Origin: Neospora caninum Liverpool
Lineage: Eukaryota > Apicomplexa > Conoidasida > Eucoccidiorida > Sarcocystidae
Length of the DNA stretch: 64,000 nt
Reading direction: 5' to 3'
Assembly: GCF_000208865.1 (NCBI RefSeq)
Contig: NC_018389.1
Location: 186,001 to 250,000, forward strand
A program made the translations under genes and the position numbers. The notes below the pieces were generated by a model that searched no databases, was not told where the DNA came from, and saw only the letters and a list, made by a program, of their open reading frames with translations. Numbering within the stretch: position 1 is the stretch's first letter; the number at the start of each line of letters is the position of its first letter. Of this stretch, positions 22,801 to 36,569 are shown in pieces.

Positions 22801-25800
22801 GCATCCAAAGGAGAGAATCGTACGTTTCCATTCTTTACGGTAGCTGCAAATTAAGGTGGCTTTGTTGACCGCAAATATGGTGAAGTCAAAAATCTATCGG
22901 TGTTGTCCTGATTTCCGGTTGCTTTTCGGTTCGAACATGTCAACTTCGTTTTATATCGCTTAAGTGTTTCTGCACTTCTTCAAAGACCCGCCATAGATCG
23001 CGGTGAGTGTTCAATAACCCACCCGTCTTTTATGAGGTCGTGACCTCTGTGACGACATGCTGATACAAAAGCTGCAGGACACAGTTCAAACACTTGCCTG
23101 TAAGTATATGAATGCATAGAACAGATTACACATGACTGATACCGAAACGACATATGATGCTCGTACCTTTATCGGCAGTTATGGTGAGGAGCCTGAGTCT
23201 GATGCCGTCAGTGAAGATCTGTTGATGACGTTGCCGCATATGTTTTGACCCTGAGGACGCGGAACCGAGCCATGAACGAGCCTCGCTAATCATCTTCATC
23301 TAAATACGACCGGAAGGCTATATGTCGGCAAAAGCTGAGATCTTTATTTCGTACTCTGTTGGAAGAGATTGTGTATGACGTTTGGGACTTGGTGTTCACG
23401 AAACAAGTCTTTGGAGCCGCGTGCTCTGTCGAAGAGAATTTGTGCCCTTTTCCGTTCATTTGGCCCTGCCTGTTTGGTCAGTCGTACCAGACAGAATCAT
23501 TGGAGTCGTCGGGGGATTGCCAGTGTGGACATGTGATGCAAAAAATTGGCTCGCCAGGAACTTACAGAAGATCGGAGAATTGTGTTTAGTTCTTCTTTTA
23601 CGACGTCGGAAACATGTACAAGAGGGCCATCGTCTTGAAATAACGACTGAGGTACAGAATACAAAGGTTACAAATAAATCATTCACCTTCTTCGATTGAG
23701 ACGAAAAGCTTTTTCCTAACCAGTGAGCTGCCCAGGGAACTGTGAAACAGGTTATCACCTGGAATAAATGGAGGAGAACTGTGAAACAGGTTATCACCTG
23801 GAATAAATGGAGGAGCGCTCCGCAGTTTCTCCGTTCGTCTTCAAACTGCGTTATTCTCTTGTTCTGTATGCAAATAAATTATGCGTGCGGCCACATCACC
23901 GCTTGGTTCATAATATAATTATACACACACCGACTCTGTCGGGGCTTCGGCTGGCGAAAGCGATGGCTCTTATCCTAAATGATTATGGCTTACTTTTTCA
24001 GCGTCGCAGAGGCTTGCCTCAGCATTTTGTAGATCATGAGTAAGCTTCATCACGAACAAACACAAGCAACCTGTGAATCAGAGGCGACGATGGGTTGCGC
24101 AGCAAGGGCATCCTGTCCGGCTCGTGCACTTGGCTTTCTGTTGCCAAACCACTCCGACTGTTTCAGTCCGCGTTTAGGTAATGAATGGCTGCCTACCTCT
24201 GAACATGCGGCAACAAAAGCCGTCGTATCCAAATTTATCCCTTTCAGTTCGCGGGAGAGAAGAAAATTTTCCAGTGTCTGTGGCCACATTTCGTGTAGCA
24301 GGGGTGTGCTTAAAGTTGAATTGAAGCAGATGTCGCGCCCGCACGTCGACCTTCGATTTAATGGTGAAATAATAACTGCGACACAACAAAAACACGAAGA
24401 GATTGTCCTTGTGATCGGCAAATAATCAGTTTTGGTGGCACTTTCAGTTTACCAGGGGCATTCGACCCTGCAGTTGTCCTCTCTACGGTCTACTACAAGT
24501 CTTGCATCTCTGTCTGATGCTGAGCCAGTCTTTCAATGAGGAAACCATAACAGACACAAATCGTCAAACGGTCTCCAATTGTTGAGGTTCGGTAGCAGGG
24601 TCGGTCTGGCCTGGAGGTGAATCAAGCAGGAGAGCAGCTAAAATCCTACAACGCCGAGGAGTGTGGATGGACACTCCCTCGAAGCAACCACAGTCACGTT
24701 TGTGATACCGCACATCACGAAGTAGGGCGCTGAGTCCACAAAACGTCAGAGTCGCTGACGAAGAGATTCGGCAGACGCGCCGGGACGCATGGGGAGCAAA
24801 GAATAACTGGACAAAGAGGGACCGATAGCGTAGGAAGGTACCGGGTTTCAGTACCTAGGTGCGTCCCACGTTCACAGACGGTTACCTGGATATGATTAGT
24901 TTTTGTTCTTTTTTTGCAAGGCAACCGGGCCTGCGTGCCTCCAGGCCCTCAGCATAACCATGTCATAGCCGCCTGAGGCACGCTGACGAGAGGACAAACG
25001 TTGTCTTTTCCCGGCACCCGGCATTTTATGGTCAAGTGACCTGGTATACTCCATGAAGATATGCCTCTATCAGGAAGGCGCCATAAAAAAAGTCAGTAAC
25101 CGGTAAGTCTGAGGATAACAAAGCTTGACGCTCTCGCCCCAATCGATCGCCAGCAGCACTGCCAACCACACTTTTACGGAGGAACGGCAGTTCGGACTGA
25201 CGCTCGCCCCTCAGAGAAGGTGAGTACAGATCCCAGTACGACTGTTCACCGACAAAGTATGAGGGCCTACGTATGTCGTGAGGGACTAATAGAATGCCTG
25301 ACTGTTCCCCCCTGAGCGACAGCCGAATTTATGGATGGTGTCGTCCCTTGGGGATGACCCGAAGCTGGAACTCTCGATTGTGCTTGCATGCGGCTGGGCC
25401 TTGCCCTCTAGAAAACTGTCACCAGTGATCTTCGGCCTGTCCGCATGGGGGAGCACACGCCGCACATCACTCGCCGAGATATCGTTTCGGGCATGTTGCT
25501 AGCTTATCCGCATTCGCTGATACCACCGCACTGTCTAGCAAGCTTGAAGAGGTTCTTGTGCGTTATTTGCAGTGCCGACTTTCCCTCGAAACCTCCCGGA
25601 GAATTCCACCTGGTGAACCGCAGCCCTGCGTCCGCTGTATTTGTGTCTTGTCGGGAGGTTCAGCTGCTTGCGGCCTCGTCCAGCTGCAGGACGCGTGGCT
25701 CCGATGATGACGCAATCGATACAGGTGAAAGCGCTTCTGTATCGATGACGTTTTTCCACCTCCAGCAAACCTGTTTTCTTCATGCCAGATTCATTTGCTT

Positions 25801-26547
25801 TTCTTACCAAGCTTTCTGGTTGGGATGTTTCGATTCGTATCCGTTATTATTCGTGGCGACAGACACCCTCAGTGGCTAGCCATCAAGTCCCACTGACGAT
25901 AACGAAGCCTGGTCGGATGCCGACCTGTGGTTCCAGACAGCTGGATTCGTTCTGTGGAGCTCTTGTACTATACTTCTAACCTTCAAGAGTTACAGGGAAT
26001 AGAACGGCTGGTCAACGCCGCAGTTCACTTTTTTGCCGCCACGCGCAGGCCTTCTCACAACTACGAGGCGACTCATCGCACCCGAAAACGCGAACGGTGA
26101 CTCCACCACCGATATATATTTTTCCGTGGGCAGCATAATTTTTGCCTGCCCCGCTGAGTGGTATCTTTCTTTCTCGGGTGCCTTCATTCGCTGTCTGGGA
26201 GAATCTTGGGGCAACTGGTCGAGGGGTCCAATGCTGTGAAGTTCGGCTCCTGTTTCCGGTACACCCGTTACGCAAATGCCTACCTCCGGGTTAGAGAACG
26301 CGGTCACGATTTGCCCTCAAGTGGTTTCGAGCGCGCGTTTCTTCTCTCGGGCACAGGTGTTTCCCTTTTATGCGTGCGGTTAACCCTTTCACAAGTGCCA
26401 AGGGGCTCAGCGGGAACCCGGACTTGCACTTCCGGTCCTCGGATTCGCCGTCCGAGCGTCCTGCTGCAATCCGTCCACACGTGTCTTCTTTTGCATTTCT
26501 ACCAGGGCAGTTTCGAGACGAGACGGGTGTCCAGGGAAGTGAGAACA
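22801..26547. other. intergenic region, no supported gene
   Basis: This holds the 3' UTR of charge-block gene B and the 5' flank of the next gene. Frames here are short and show no domain. A 39-bp tandem duplication is at 23737-23814. The frame of the downstream gene is open back to about 26158 without an ATG, so an upstream coding exon cannot be excluded. Confidence 0.5.
23737..23814. repeat. 39-bp tandem duplication containing AATAAA
   Basis: Two exact consecutive copies of a 39-bp unit (GAACTGTGAAACAGG...AATGGAGGA) each contain AATAAA. It lies about 0.9 kb after the stop of charge-block gene B. Confidence 0.9.
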
Positions 26548-29500
26548 ATGATCTCACAGGTGCATCCGTCTCCCGTCTTTCCCGTTCAGGGGCATGAGGA
26601 AAGCGTGTGCGTTTTTGCCAGGGCGCCCAGACAAACGCCTGTGCCGAGCACTGGACCGAGCCGCATATGCCACACGACTGTCCGTCGCGAGTTTTGTTCG
26701 ACCCTCTCTCGACACGTGCCGCCACGCCTGGAAGCTACTGTCTTTCAAACTCAACAGCAGTCTAGCTGGCAACCCTGCCGGCCTGCCGATCTGCCGCAGG
26801 CTGGCCTGAGGCCGCCGTCAGGACACAGCGACAGCCAGACAGGCAGCAGTGGCGACGGGTCCGCAGCAACGGTGTCGAAAGGCCACAGGCAGGTAGCACT
26901 CTTTCCGATCGGCTCCAACGCGTCGCGCACCGTTTCAGGACCGGGAGATGAACACGTTGCGCCCGGCAGAGTCGGCCCAAGCCGGGGCATTGCACAGCCG
27001 CGACCGGCCCTCAGTGAACTCTGCAGATTCAACGGAACGGGCAGCTCCAGCGACAGGCCTGGTCCCGTGGAGCCCGCGAGTATGTCGGAGCACACCCCAG
27101 CTCACGGGCACTCTTATTTTCCCGCTGGTCTCAATCTTAGACGTGACTCCACGACTGCTGGAAATCCTAGGTCTCTCTCCAAGAGTGTCCACTCCACAAG
27201 TCATGCGGAGTTCACAGAATACTTTGGGGACCCTGGCTCCTGTGGAAGGACTGCTCCCTACTGTCCAGCATATCTCAAGACGACCAGGAGCAACGGCTGC
27301 GATCATTCTTCGGTGGAACGCGCGGAGTTCCGGCTGTCGAGCGCAAGCGCCACTAGCCTCAGCTCTCCTCTGAGCCAGCAGGTGAGCGGTCGCTCCCGTA
27401 CGGCGTCACCTCTGGAGGGTTCCGGTTTGTTCTTCTCATCTTGTCCCGCTAGCGCCGGCGCGCGCCGCTTCCAGAAGAACGAGACAGCAAGCAGGTATGT
27501 CAGGGGCCGCTGGCGTTCACCTGGCGCTTCCATCTGCCATCCGATACCCAGCTGTGGCGGCGCAGAGGACGAAGCCGTGCACCTAAACCTGGAAAGGAGA
27601 ACGCCTTTCGACGGTGGACAGCTGGCCGTCGACCGACGTCCTCGACATAGCGGGACAAACCGTTTTGCGACGGCAATTCAAAGGCATATTGAACGGATGT
27701 CGAGGGGGCGAGCACCGGCAACCAGGAATTCCTCGGAGCAAGGACTGCCTCAAGCGCAAACCAATGCAGCCGACAGCAAAAGCTCTGCAGGGAGAACCCT
27801 GGGAGGCGGAGGAGCAGGAAAGCTCGCCACTGGCGCCGTGCTGCGTTCACGCTTTTTCTCACGAAATGGTTCAAGAGGCACACCAAGGGGACCAGAGGAG
27901 GCCTCGATTGGCGACTTCGAAGAAGTTCTCAATTCGCTCGTGCCAACCTGGTCAGCTGCGGAGGACGAAAAGGTGCAGAAGCCAAAGCGATCCGCTGCCC
28001 GCGCGGGGAACAGCCCTCACTTTCCTGCTGACGATCGATCGAGTGGACTGCGCGAACGCCAAATTTTTACTGCTAATGACCGCACGTTCATGGCCGGTGA
28101 GTTGTCTGTTCGACCGCGCAGCCGCCGGTCTGGTTCGCAGGTCGTCAAATCTTGCCAGTCCAATGTTACAAGTGGTTCGTCCGAAGCGCCCAACATGTCA
28201 AGTGGAAGGAGACAATCGCCACCACGCGACGGAGGATCGCCTGTGACTATCACCGGGCTACGAGAAGCGACACCGCCGCCGAAATGTCGAGAACGGCAGT
28301 CCGAAGGCACGAGTCGATCTCCCAGCGTCAGCGGGAACCCCAGAGACAGAAGCGCTAGCCGTTGCCCGAACCGTGCAGGAGAGAACCTGCTTCACACCAA
28401 AACACAACTCCACGACAAGATACCGGCCCAGACCAGAAAGGTAAGCCTCCACGAGTCGTCCTCTAACAGAAAGTCAGACACTCACCACCGAACTCAGGGG
28501 GATGCCTTTGGAGAACTATGGGGAAGCATCCACTCTTCAGGCTGTGCGCGGAATGTGGCTGCAGTTAATCTGCTATCGTCACTGTTCTCTCAAGCTCGGT
28601 ACACGTGCACGCGAATGCATTCACAAAACGGGAAAAGTTTGAGCGGACACCGTTTCGTTTGTTGCCACAGATTGTGAAGCAGGGATATGGGTTAGGTATG
28701 GAGGATGACCAGAAGCTGCCACTTGACGGCTCTCCCGTCACAACCCCTCGAGTGCCGGATTTCGTTGCCGACAGGGCAGGAGAGATATCGTCCATCCTGG
28801 TCGAAGGACGACTCTGCGAACTGCGCTAATTTTTGGGTTTGCATGCCTGTACAGACACTCGAAAAACGTGTTTCTTCCTGAATCAATGGATCTGCCTTCA
28901 GGTTGTCGCTCGAACAGCGTCCGTTTCTCGCGTCTACGAGAAAGATAGGTCTGCCGATCCTCCTGTGCTGCATCGGCCTCGATCGGTCTGTCGAGTTTCT
29001 CGGTCCCCAATCAACGGCAGGCGCGCTGCCAACATGAGCCCCACAGAGGCAGTCTTCGCTCGTCAAGCGCGCTCGATGTCCAACTTCTCAGCACGCGACA
29101 GACGAAACGAAGTTCGTTGCGAGAGCAGATCGCGAGGTGTCCAAGCAGGTCTTGAGTCTGCAGTCCTGCGGCGGCCGTTTGGCGCGTTGAGCAATCCCGG
29201 CGGACTTCTCACCGGCACTCAACTTTCTCTAGAACGTGACAACGTGAAGCCACGCAGTCTCTTCTTACATGGAACAAAGGGTTACAGCCGTAATTCCATA
29301 GGGGGACGTCCTCGGAAAGCCCAGATGCGAGAAGTGGAAGAGCCGGACAAAGCGCCGAGGGAAGCCTCGCCACCAGCCTCTGGGTATCGTTCCGGACAGA
29401 GCGTTGACAGAGAAAACGCAAAGTCTTCCTGCTGTCGGAGGGCTCTATCAGGCAGCTCTAAAGGTATAGACAAGGGAGAGAAAAGAAAAGATCCTCCCAA

Positions 29501-30773
29501 GCTGCCACATTTCAGGTCCGGCAGCCATAGCTGCTCAAGCACAGGCGCCCGCCACAGCAAAGGGGAACCTCGAGTCGAACGACCCGTCATGAAGGCGTCC
29601 AGAGAGAGATCGTGTTCGCGGCAGCGTCTCGCCGAAGAGTTGGCGGAGGGGACTCCACATGCTTCGAAACAGGAAGAGGTCGCCGGGGCTCTTCAGCTTC
29701 TCCCTGAAGTCCTGCCAAGCAGCCGGCGGAAACGAACAGGTGGGAGTGACTCAAAAGATGTGGATTATAGCACAGTCTCTTGTTGCAGCTTCGACGCGGA
29801 AGATGAGAATGAGAAGGGACAGTCTGGCACGGCTCAAAAGGCGACAGCATCTAGTCGGTGCTCGATATCTGCCTCGACAGAATGGGATCCGGACGGGTCT
29901 TCCGAATGCATGTCAGAGGACGAGGGCACCAGTTCCTCTGAACTGACAAAGGAGGGCTCGCTGGAAAGTGACAGCGGGTTGGACAACTGCCCTCACTCGA
30001 CTCAAACAAGCGTGGACGAGCGCTCGCATGCAGTGGTTCCGCATGCCGAGAGAGCGGAGACCTTTCTTAACAACCTCGCAAACCTGCGCAGCATATTAAG
30101 GGAAACCGACCCAACTGCTCGGAGGGCGAAGGTTGACAAGATGCATGCGCAGCTGATTGGCCAACGCGACAAATCTGAACTGCACGCTGGTCTCAGTGTG
30201 GAAATGAATTCGGACGTCAGAAGAGACAAGGCCAATCCGAGGGCCTTGCACGGCCTCGGAGACACTGCAGCGGATGATGCCAAAAGTACTCAGGAGAGAC
30301 CGGGCGCCACGGGCTCCGGGTTCGCCTCGGAAGCAAGGCTCTCATCTCGAATCAAACTTGCTCAGCTAAAGGCAGACTTGAGGCTGCATGTAGATTCTCT
30401 ACTCGCTAAAGTGCAACTCGACAGACCTCTCAGGGACGCTTTAAGAGCTGGTCTCTCTGAAGGGGCTGCGGTACTAGAGCCGACGGTGCTAGCACGAAGA
30501 GACTCGCACGTCAGTCCCTGCTTGCGAGGAAAGGAAGAAGAATTGCTCGAGGACGTTCCCGTCTCGACGAGCGAGCCAATCGCTCACATGCATTCCAGCA
30601 GTAACGGCCACGGTCTCGACCTTAGCTTTATGCATTCTCGGCCTGGATATCACAGCGAACTCGAGCCTCTGCCTGCGGGCCGATTCGCTCTCGATACCAT
30701 TTTGGAAGACGAGGAAGGTAACGGCACACCAGGGTGCCGTCTTTGCGACGCCCAGAACCCTCTAAATCCATAG
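26548..30773 (+). CDS. unrecognised Ser/Arg-rich protein, two exons
   Basis: I join 26548-28440 and 28902-30773 (3,765 nt, 1,254 aa). The donor AAG|GTAAGC and acceptor CTTCAG|G are strong, and both sides are phase 0. The ATG at 26548 is the first in this frame; an upstream exon is possible because the frame stays open further 5'. The protein is mostly low-complexity, rich in Ser, Arg, Gly and Pro, with no signal peptide or membrane span. An acidic Ser/Glu/Asp stretch lies near residues 935-1000. Two likely helical segments follow at about 1020-1050 (FLNNLANLRSILRE...) and 1110-1150 (RIKLAQLKADLRLHVDSLL...). I do not recognise a family and assign no function. The helices, acidic patch and basic, phosphosite-like context would fit a scaffold or cytoskeletal/nuclear regulatory protein, but that is speculation. 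Confidence 0.72.
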
Positions 30774-33700
30774 GATACGAAACGTATATACCGGAAGAAG
30801 ACACAAGCAAATGCAGCATGGGGGGAAGCACTGTTCTTTTAAAGAGCACCGAGGATCGAGATAGCTATCTCCCGACTCTGCTTTACTTTGGCATGATGGA
30901 TATCTACGTGGAAAGGCAATGTCGTTCTGCGGTCAGATTCCCAGGGGGAATTCCCTGCAGTGTAGAAGTGCTAGTTGCAAATTTTCCTTTGTATGTAGCA
31001 GATCAGTCGCTTCAGCCCTGACCAGCGTTTTGTCGCACTGCTCCACTAGAGGACTTCGCAGAAACTTGTTAATCGGAAACATCCGATGAGCTTTTCAATC
31101 AATGGTGCACACGTATCCTGATCAACTGAACCCCCCTTTCCATTTTGGCAGCTGTTTCCCACCGGAAATTTATGGAGTCGACAGGACATGTAGACCTCTT
31201 GGCCGTTTTCATAAAACGTAGTTGTAAATAGACACCAATCAAGGACCCACTGAGCGTTTCCCTTGCCTTGCGGATAGGCGAATTACCGCTGCTGCTTCTT
31301 TGCAAATCTGTGGCGTGAATGTGTCTTCTAGGCTCCCTATCCGGCAACCAAGATGTGAAAGACACGGCAGAGGATCACGCGCTTGTAATTGCAACCTGCG
31401 TGTCGTCCTGAGGAGACCTTCACCGTATTGTAAATCAGCTCGGCTGTTTGGTGAGTTGGGGTGGTGACTGGGTGATTCTGTTGACTACCCATTGGTATGT
31501 CTGAAAGACAAGACGGAACTAGGATCCCTGCTTTTTTTATCGTAGGTCTAACTGAGACAGTTTCAGGGATGCTATCACTGTTTTGTGTGAGGCAGCTCAC
31601 GATCATTTATATGTACGCCGACACAGGCATGCGTGTGCATGAGATTTGATGGATGAAAAAGGTGGGCACTGCGTCTCCCAACATCGGAGAAGCTGTGAAA
31701 TCTGCCGGAAACGCAGTATACAGTGTTACGGGTCGAGAGTTTCGCGCTACAGTGCATGACCCTCAGTCGAAAAGAGGGTTCCTGGCGACACACAACCAAA
31801 TGCCAGGGCTGTCCTGCAGGAATGTAGCGTCTTTCAGACGCTTGTCCTGCATGTGTTTCGCAACAGAAAATATACACACGCGTTTTTTGTGCTAATTGAA
31901 CGGTTTTTGAAACGATTTTGCGATTCGATGCGATGGCACAAAGAGCGCTTGTGTGCATCGCTGGGGAACTGCTGTTAAGGTGAACATCTGCGTTGCGTCA
32001 CAAGGGCCTATCTGAAAACAATAAGACACTCCAACAGTTTCCTTGTTGCCAACTTGTCCTTCTCTATACATCGCACTGGGTCATGTGGAGACACTTGGAA
32101 GCGAAGTACGGGACGACGCCTAGGCACAGAGCTCCGCTTTTTCGAGTTAGCCACTCTTTCACAAGCCTTGGAAGTAGTGGTAGACGCGAGTCTTCTCTGC
32201 TGCAATGCCTTGATTTGTTGATTGAATGCCTAAACAGAAACATCCCCCTGAAGAATCAGGTCCAGTTTGCACATTGTTTTTCCCCCGTCCAAATTGTTTC
32301 CCTAGGAGGCGTGTATATACGTATATATGCGGATGCGTGTGTACATCTTGGACATGTGCATATGAAGCTCCGTAGAGAAAGCCGTACCCTGGAAGCCCCT
32401 GTACGTGCTTTGGTTCGTGGTTAGGAACTTCTGCTTTTTTCCAAACCTGCAGAGGGCAGACCGGATCACATAAGAACGATGCCCGAGGTGACGGTGTAGC
32501 ACTCACAAGCCGTTCGTGGAATGGCTGCCGCTCGTTTTTTGCGTTACCTGATTTGCGAATAATTTGGTGGAGGCGGAACGAACTCGCCTGTTTTCAGCCT
32601 GCTTCTCTGGTACGAAAAAGACAACAAGAGGCACGACCACTGCGTACAACAAAGCAGCCGAATACTTGGGCTAGTCCGCCGTACCTGCGCCGCCGGCACG
32701 CATTCGTACATATTTTTGATTACGTGCGTTTGCCAAAGCGGTGCAGCGGGTAGTTACGGGGAGAAGCGATTTGCGATAAAATTGTGGAAACTGCAAGGAC
32801 AAGCATGTGTGGTTTCTCCTCAAACGTCGGTTAATTTTTTGCTCATGCGACCTGCTTTGTAAGCCTCACTTGAGCGTTTGGCTTGTAGGGACTCAGCGGC
32901 TTCCTCGGATCACCACATGAGGTCGGCTGTCTTGGTTGATAATTGTCTTGGTACTCGCTGCCGGGTCCATAAACAGTAAAAGACAGCAAAACATGTGCGT
33001 TTCGAGTGTGTCTCTCGGCAGGTCGCATAACCGAGTTTCATTATCACGCGGCGAAGTAGCATTGTAATGCCCCAACAGATTTCCCCGGCCTACGAGTGTC
33101 ACTCCAATCAACCGCATGACGCGTTTCCATGAGAAGACTCCAGAAACTTGCCAAGTGTCTTCGGGCACCAGGCACTGTGGAATCTTTCCTGTGGTAGCAT
33201 TTTAAAACGGCATGTTCGCAAAACGGTAAAGACCAGTTCTGTGGGTGAGTGACCTTGATGCACCTATCCTCACCTTTTCGTAAGAAGGCGAACTTTGGGG
33301 TCGTCCAATGCAGGCGCATCATGAGGCACTGAAAAGCAGAAAAAAAGAAAGCACGGGCACTGAAGAAACAAAGCATGAAGGTATCACCCTGTCCTCTTGT
33401 TTCGCAAACACATGAAAGTCGATCATGTCCTTGTAGTTAGCCTCTAGTAGGCTTTTTTAGGTTAAGGGGGGCTAGCAGTTTCGTGGGCTTGTGGACGTGG
33501 TGCACGGGTTAGCCAGCAAATGTGTTAACTGAGAAAACTACAACAGCTTCTCTTTGTGTAGAAATTTTGGGCGTTCAAGGCAAAATGAGACTCATATGAA
33601 GACAGTACGGAAACAGATATACCAAGGGCCGGTGGTCGACCTAAACGTGTGCGTGGCCACATGATGAGGCAGCTAGCGTTTCAACTGAGACCGGGCGAGA

Positions 33701-36569
33701 CCTATTTTTCATATTAAAGCCAGTATATGCATGGATACACGGATATAGATATACGGCTCTAAGTTCCATGTATTCATGCAGACAGTATGTGTATACTTAC
33801 GTATAAGTGTATTATGCACAAATACTGACATTTTTGTTCAGATACTGTCCCTACCAGGATACACGAATGCATCATGCATCCTCCAACCTGGCTGAATGCC
33901 TAACATCAGGACAAAGAGGGAAATAACCTCTCGTTATACTGCCACAAACTGGAGATCATGCGGCTTACCGGCCAACAGTGTGCCTGACCGACAGATGATC
34001 TGTAAAAGCAAGAGAGCACAGTACTAATCGTGGCAACAACTTTACTTGTGGATACCTAGGAGTGTAACTGCATGAGAAAGGAAGAGTTCTGCTTCTTGCT
34101 TTCTAACGTCGCGCTTGGACCTCGGATTGGGTTTTACACCATAAGATTTTGCGCAGTTGCGAGCTTTTGTGCATCTCGTGCGAGCTCAGGAAGTGCAGTC
34201 CTCGCCGTCCACACATTTCCTCTACTTTCCTGAAAAAGGGTATTTACGAAAGACTGCGATTTGTGTTTCGGACCTTCCGTGCGGAGTGAACTGTAGTTGT
34301 GCTCAGGTCCAGCGGCTTGAGCGTCCTTGTGACAGGCGTCTCCTTGTGGGGCCAAACACCCTCCATCGCACATTGGAAAACTCGGCTACCACGTAGGAAA
34401 CACTTCTCTCGAGACACAAGAAAGCCCTTCAGAGCACACCAAAAGGCTCATTGCACATGGTTCCTCTTTTGCTCTTCAAAAAGAAACTAGGAAAAGACCA
34501 CGGAGCTCAGGTGGGAACAGCGATGAACTGCAACGGCAGTAGAGACAGCGTCCGGGGCCGGCCCCGCTTCTCCACGCGCCAGCCTGAGAAAAGTTTGGGG
34601 CTTGCTTTTGTTTTCCAGTTTTCGCGGAAGGGAAAAAGTTCGGAGAAGACGGCTTCCGATGTAGAGGGGAAGGAAGTACAAGTCTTTACTAGGTGTAAGA
34701 AAAGGGGGGAGAGGAACACACGGCGAAACATATTATCATCTAGGTTACCGGGGAAGAATGGACAACATGCGTGAAAGAAAACTTCGGCGGAGACCATTCT
34801 TGAGCCAAAAGAAAAATTGGTGAAAAAAGTATCAGAAAACACGGAAGCCTTTCCAAATAAAAGCGTGGAGCTCGCCGGACACCCCCTGGTTCCTCTGGCA
34901 AGCTTAAAGTCAGGCCATCGGAGGGGTCAACGGAGCAACAACAGGTGAAGACGGCCTTTTTCTCCATGTGTGAAGAAGAATGAAGCTTTACCACGTATTG
35001 AAAACTAACGCCAATGTTTCTCAACCGTCGCCAGCAGATCTCAAGCACTAGTGACGACAGAATGGTAACTTCAAAACCACATCTGCTGTTAACTTGCGGA
35101 CACGTTCACACGCGTGTTTTTCAAATACCGCTTAGGGGATCCACCTGTAAAACGAATTCCCAGGCAGAGATCTCAAACTGCCACCTCCGTCTCAAGACGC
35201 GGTTGCGGTTTGCAACTGACTCTCGGGCACTGTCGATTGTCTGACTTCGATAGACGTGCCGCATCGGTGCTGGAGAATCAGTGCAAATGCAGGGGCAGAA
35301 ACCGCATTGCACAACTAACGTCCTCCAATTGTCACTGGATGAAGTGTAAAGCACACACGGTCCGTGTCTTTCTGTACAGAGCACCGATGGAGAGGGCTGG
35401 GTTTGGTGCAGATATCGACAATTCCTGTTGTTTAGTTCTGCTCACTCGCACAATGAAGCGAAAAACCCAGACGAGGACAGGAGTCCCGTGACCGCTCCGC
35501 CTCCCCTCGATCGAGCAAGAGGAGATCGTACCAGTATCTTTGGTTCGAAACCGACGGCTGCTTGGTACGTCCCTTTTTCCCCACGTTAACAACAACGCTG
35601 GCTCTCCAAAAAAATCGTCACTGGCGGTGGGACTACAAGAATGCATGTTTTTTCTAACGAAATCTATAGCCCCATACTCAGTACAACATAGTTACCTGCA
35701 CAGAAAACATACAGTTTCCTCTGCTTACTACGCTTAGGTATATTTACGCGGAGGGCACCGACAATTCATACGTGTATAGATACGTCGGTATACATTGGCA
35801 GACATATGCCGATGAAACGCGTTAGCCCTTGTCTTCACCATGCAAGGATTGGACAGAGAAAGTGTCTTTGGATCGCAGAAACAGCATACGAACCCAGTCA
35901 AAACAGCCTTGAGTAATTTTGTTCTGCCGGTCGACTTTGCGGGATCCGCGCGGATGTTTAACAGATGACGAGCGGGTCAACGCTTTTGGGTTCACTGACA
36001 TTAAGATTTTCCTATCGAAGTCCGATAATTCCTGCTTTTCAGTTTCAGGAACAAGACAAGTTTACTTCATTCAAACGTAGCGACGTTAAATATAACGTCT
36101 GTGACCAGTCACATAGAGCATGTGAAAGCGCTGACGGTCTTGAATTTCTTTATTTCTTGTTCGTGGAAAGAACTGCGGTTTCTAATTGTTTCACTCTTAC
36201 CGCCATTATTGGCAGCGAAATTGAGAGAGATGTGCTCATGTTTGCACTCCATTTGCTAGCGGAGATACTTCTTCCATTCCTTTCCTGCGTCCCTGTGCCT
36301 TTGGGTTTGTTTGATATTTTCAAAGGACGCTCGAATGCTTTGGACCGCCCCAAAACTCACATGAGTCCAGACAATTATCCGGCGTTAACCCGTCTTCAAA
36401 ACATTATGAAACACCATTTCCACAAGAAAGGAAGAAGCGAAAGGAGAAAACGCAATCGAATGGTGAAGATAGGTTCGTTTACAGAGACGGGGAAACTGAC
36501 GGAGCACATTCTCTCTACGGTTCGGCTGCCGGGTGTTACGCTGACGACGACCGCGGAAAACAGACTAAA
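30774..36569. other. 5.8-kb stretch without a supported gene
   Basis: No frame here has a recognisable domain. The composition is more AT-rich than the flanking coding DNA and has scattered TATA/GTATA-like tracts around 33720-33880 and 35740-35800. The 3' end probably contains the 5' UTR of the Patched-like gene; an in-frame stop TAG at 36471-36473 precedes that gene's ATG. A 215-codon ATG-initiated frame at 35965-36612 overlaps the gene start in another frame. Confidence 0.5.

Noticed and set aside
35536..35552. GGTTCGAAACC resembling a tRNA B box
   Set aside because: The flanking bases do not form a T-arm, and I found no matching A box or acceptor stem.
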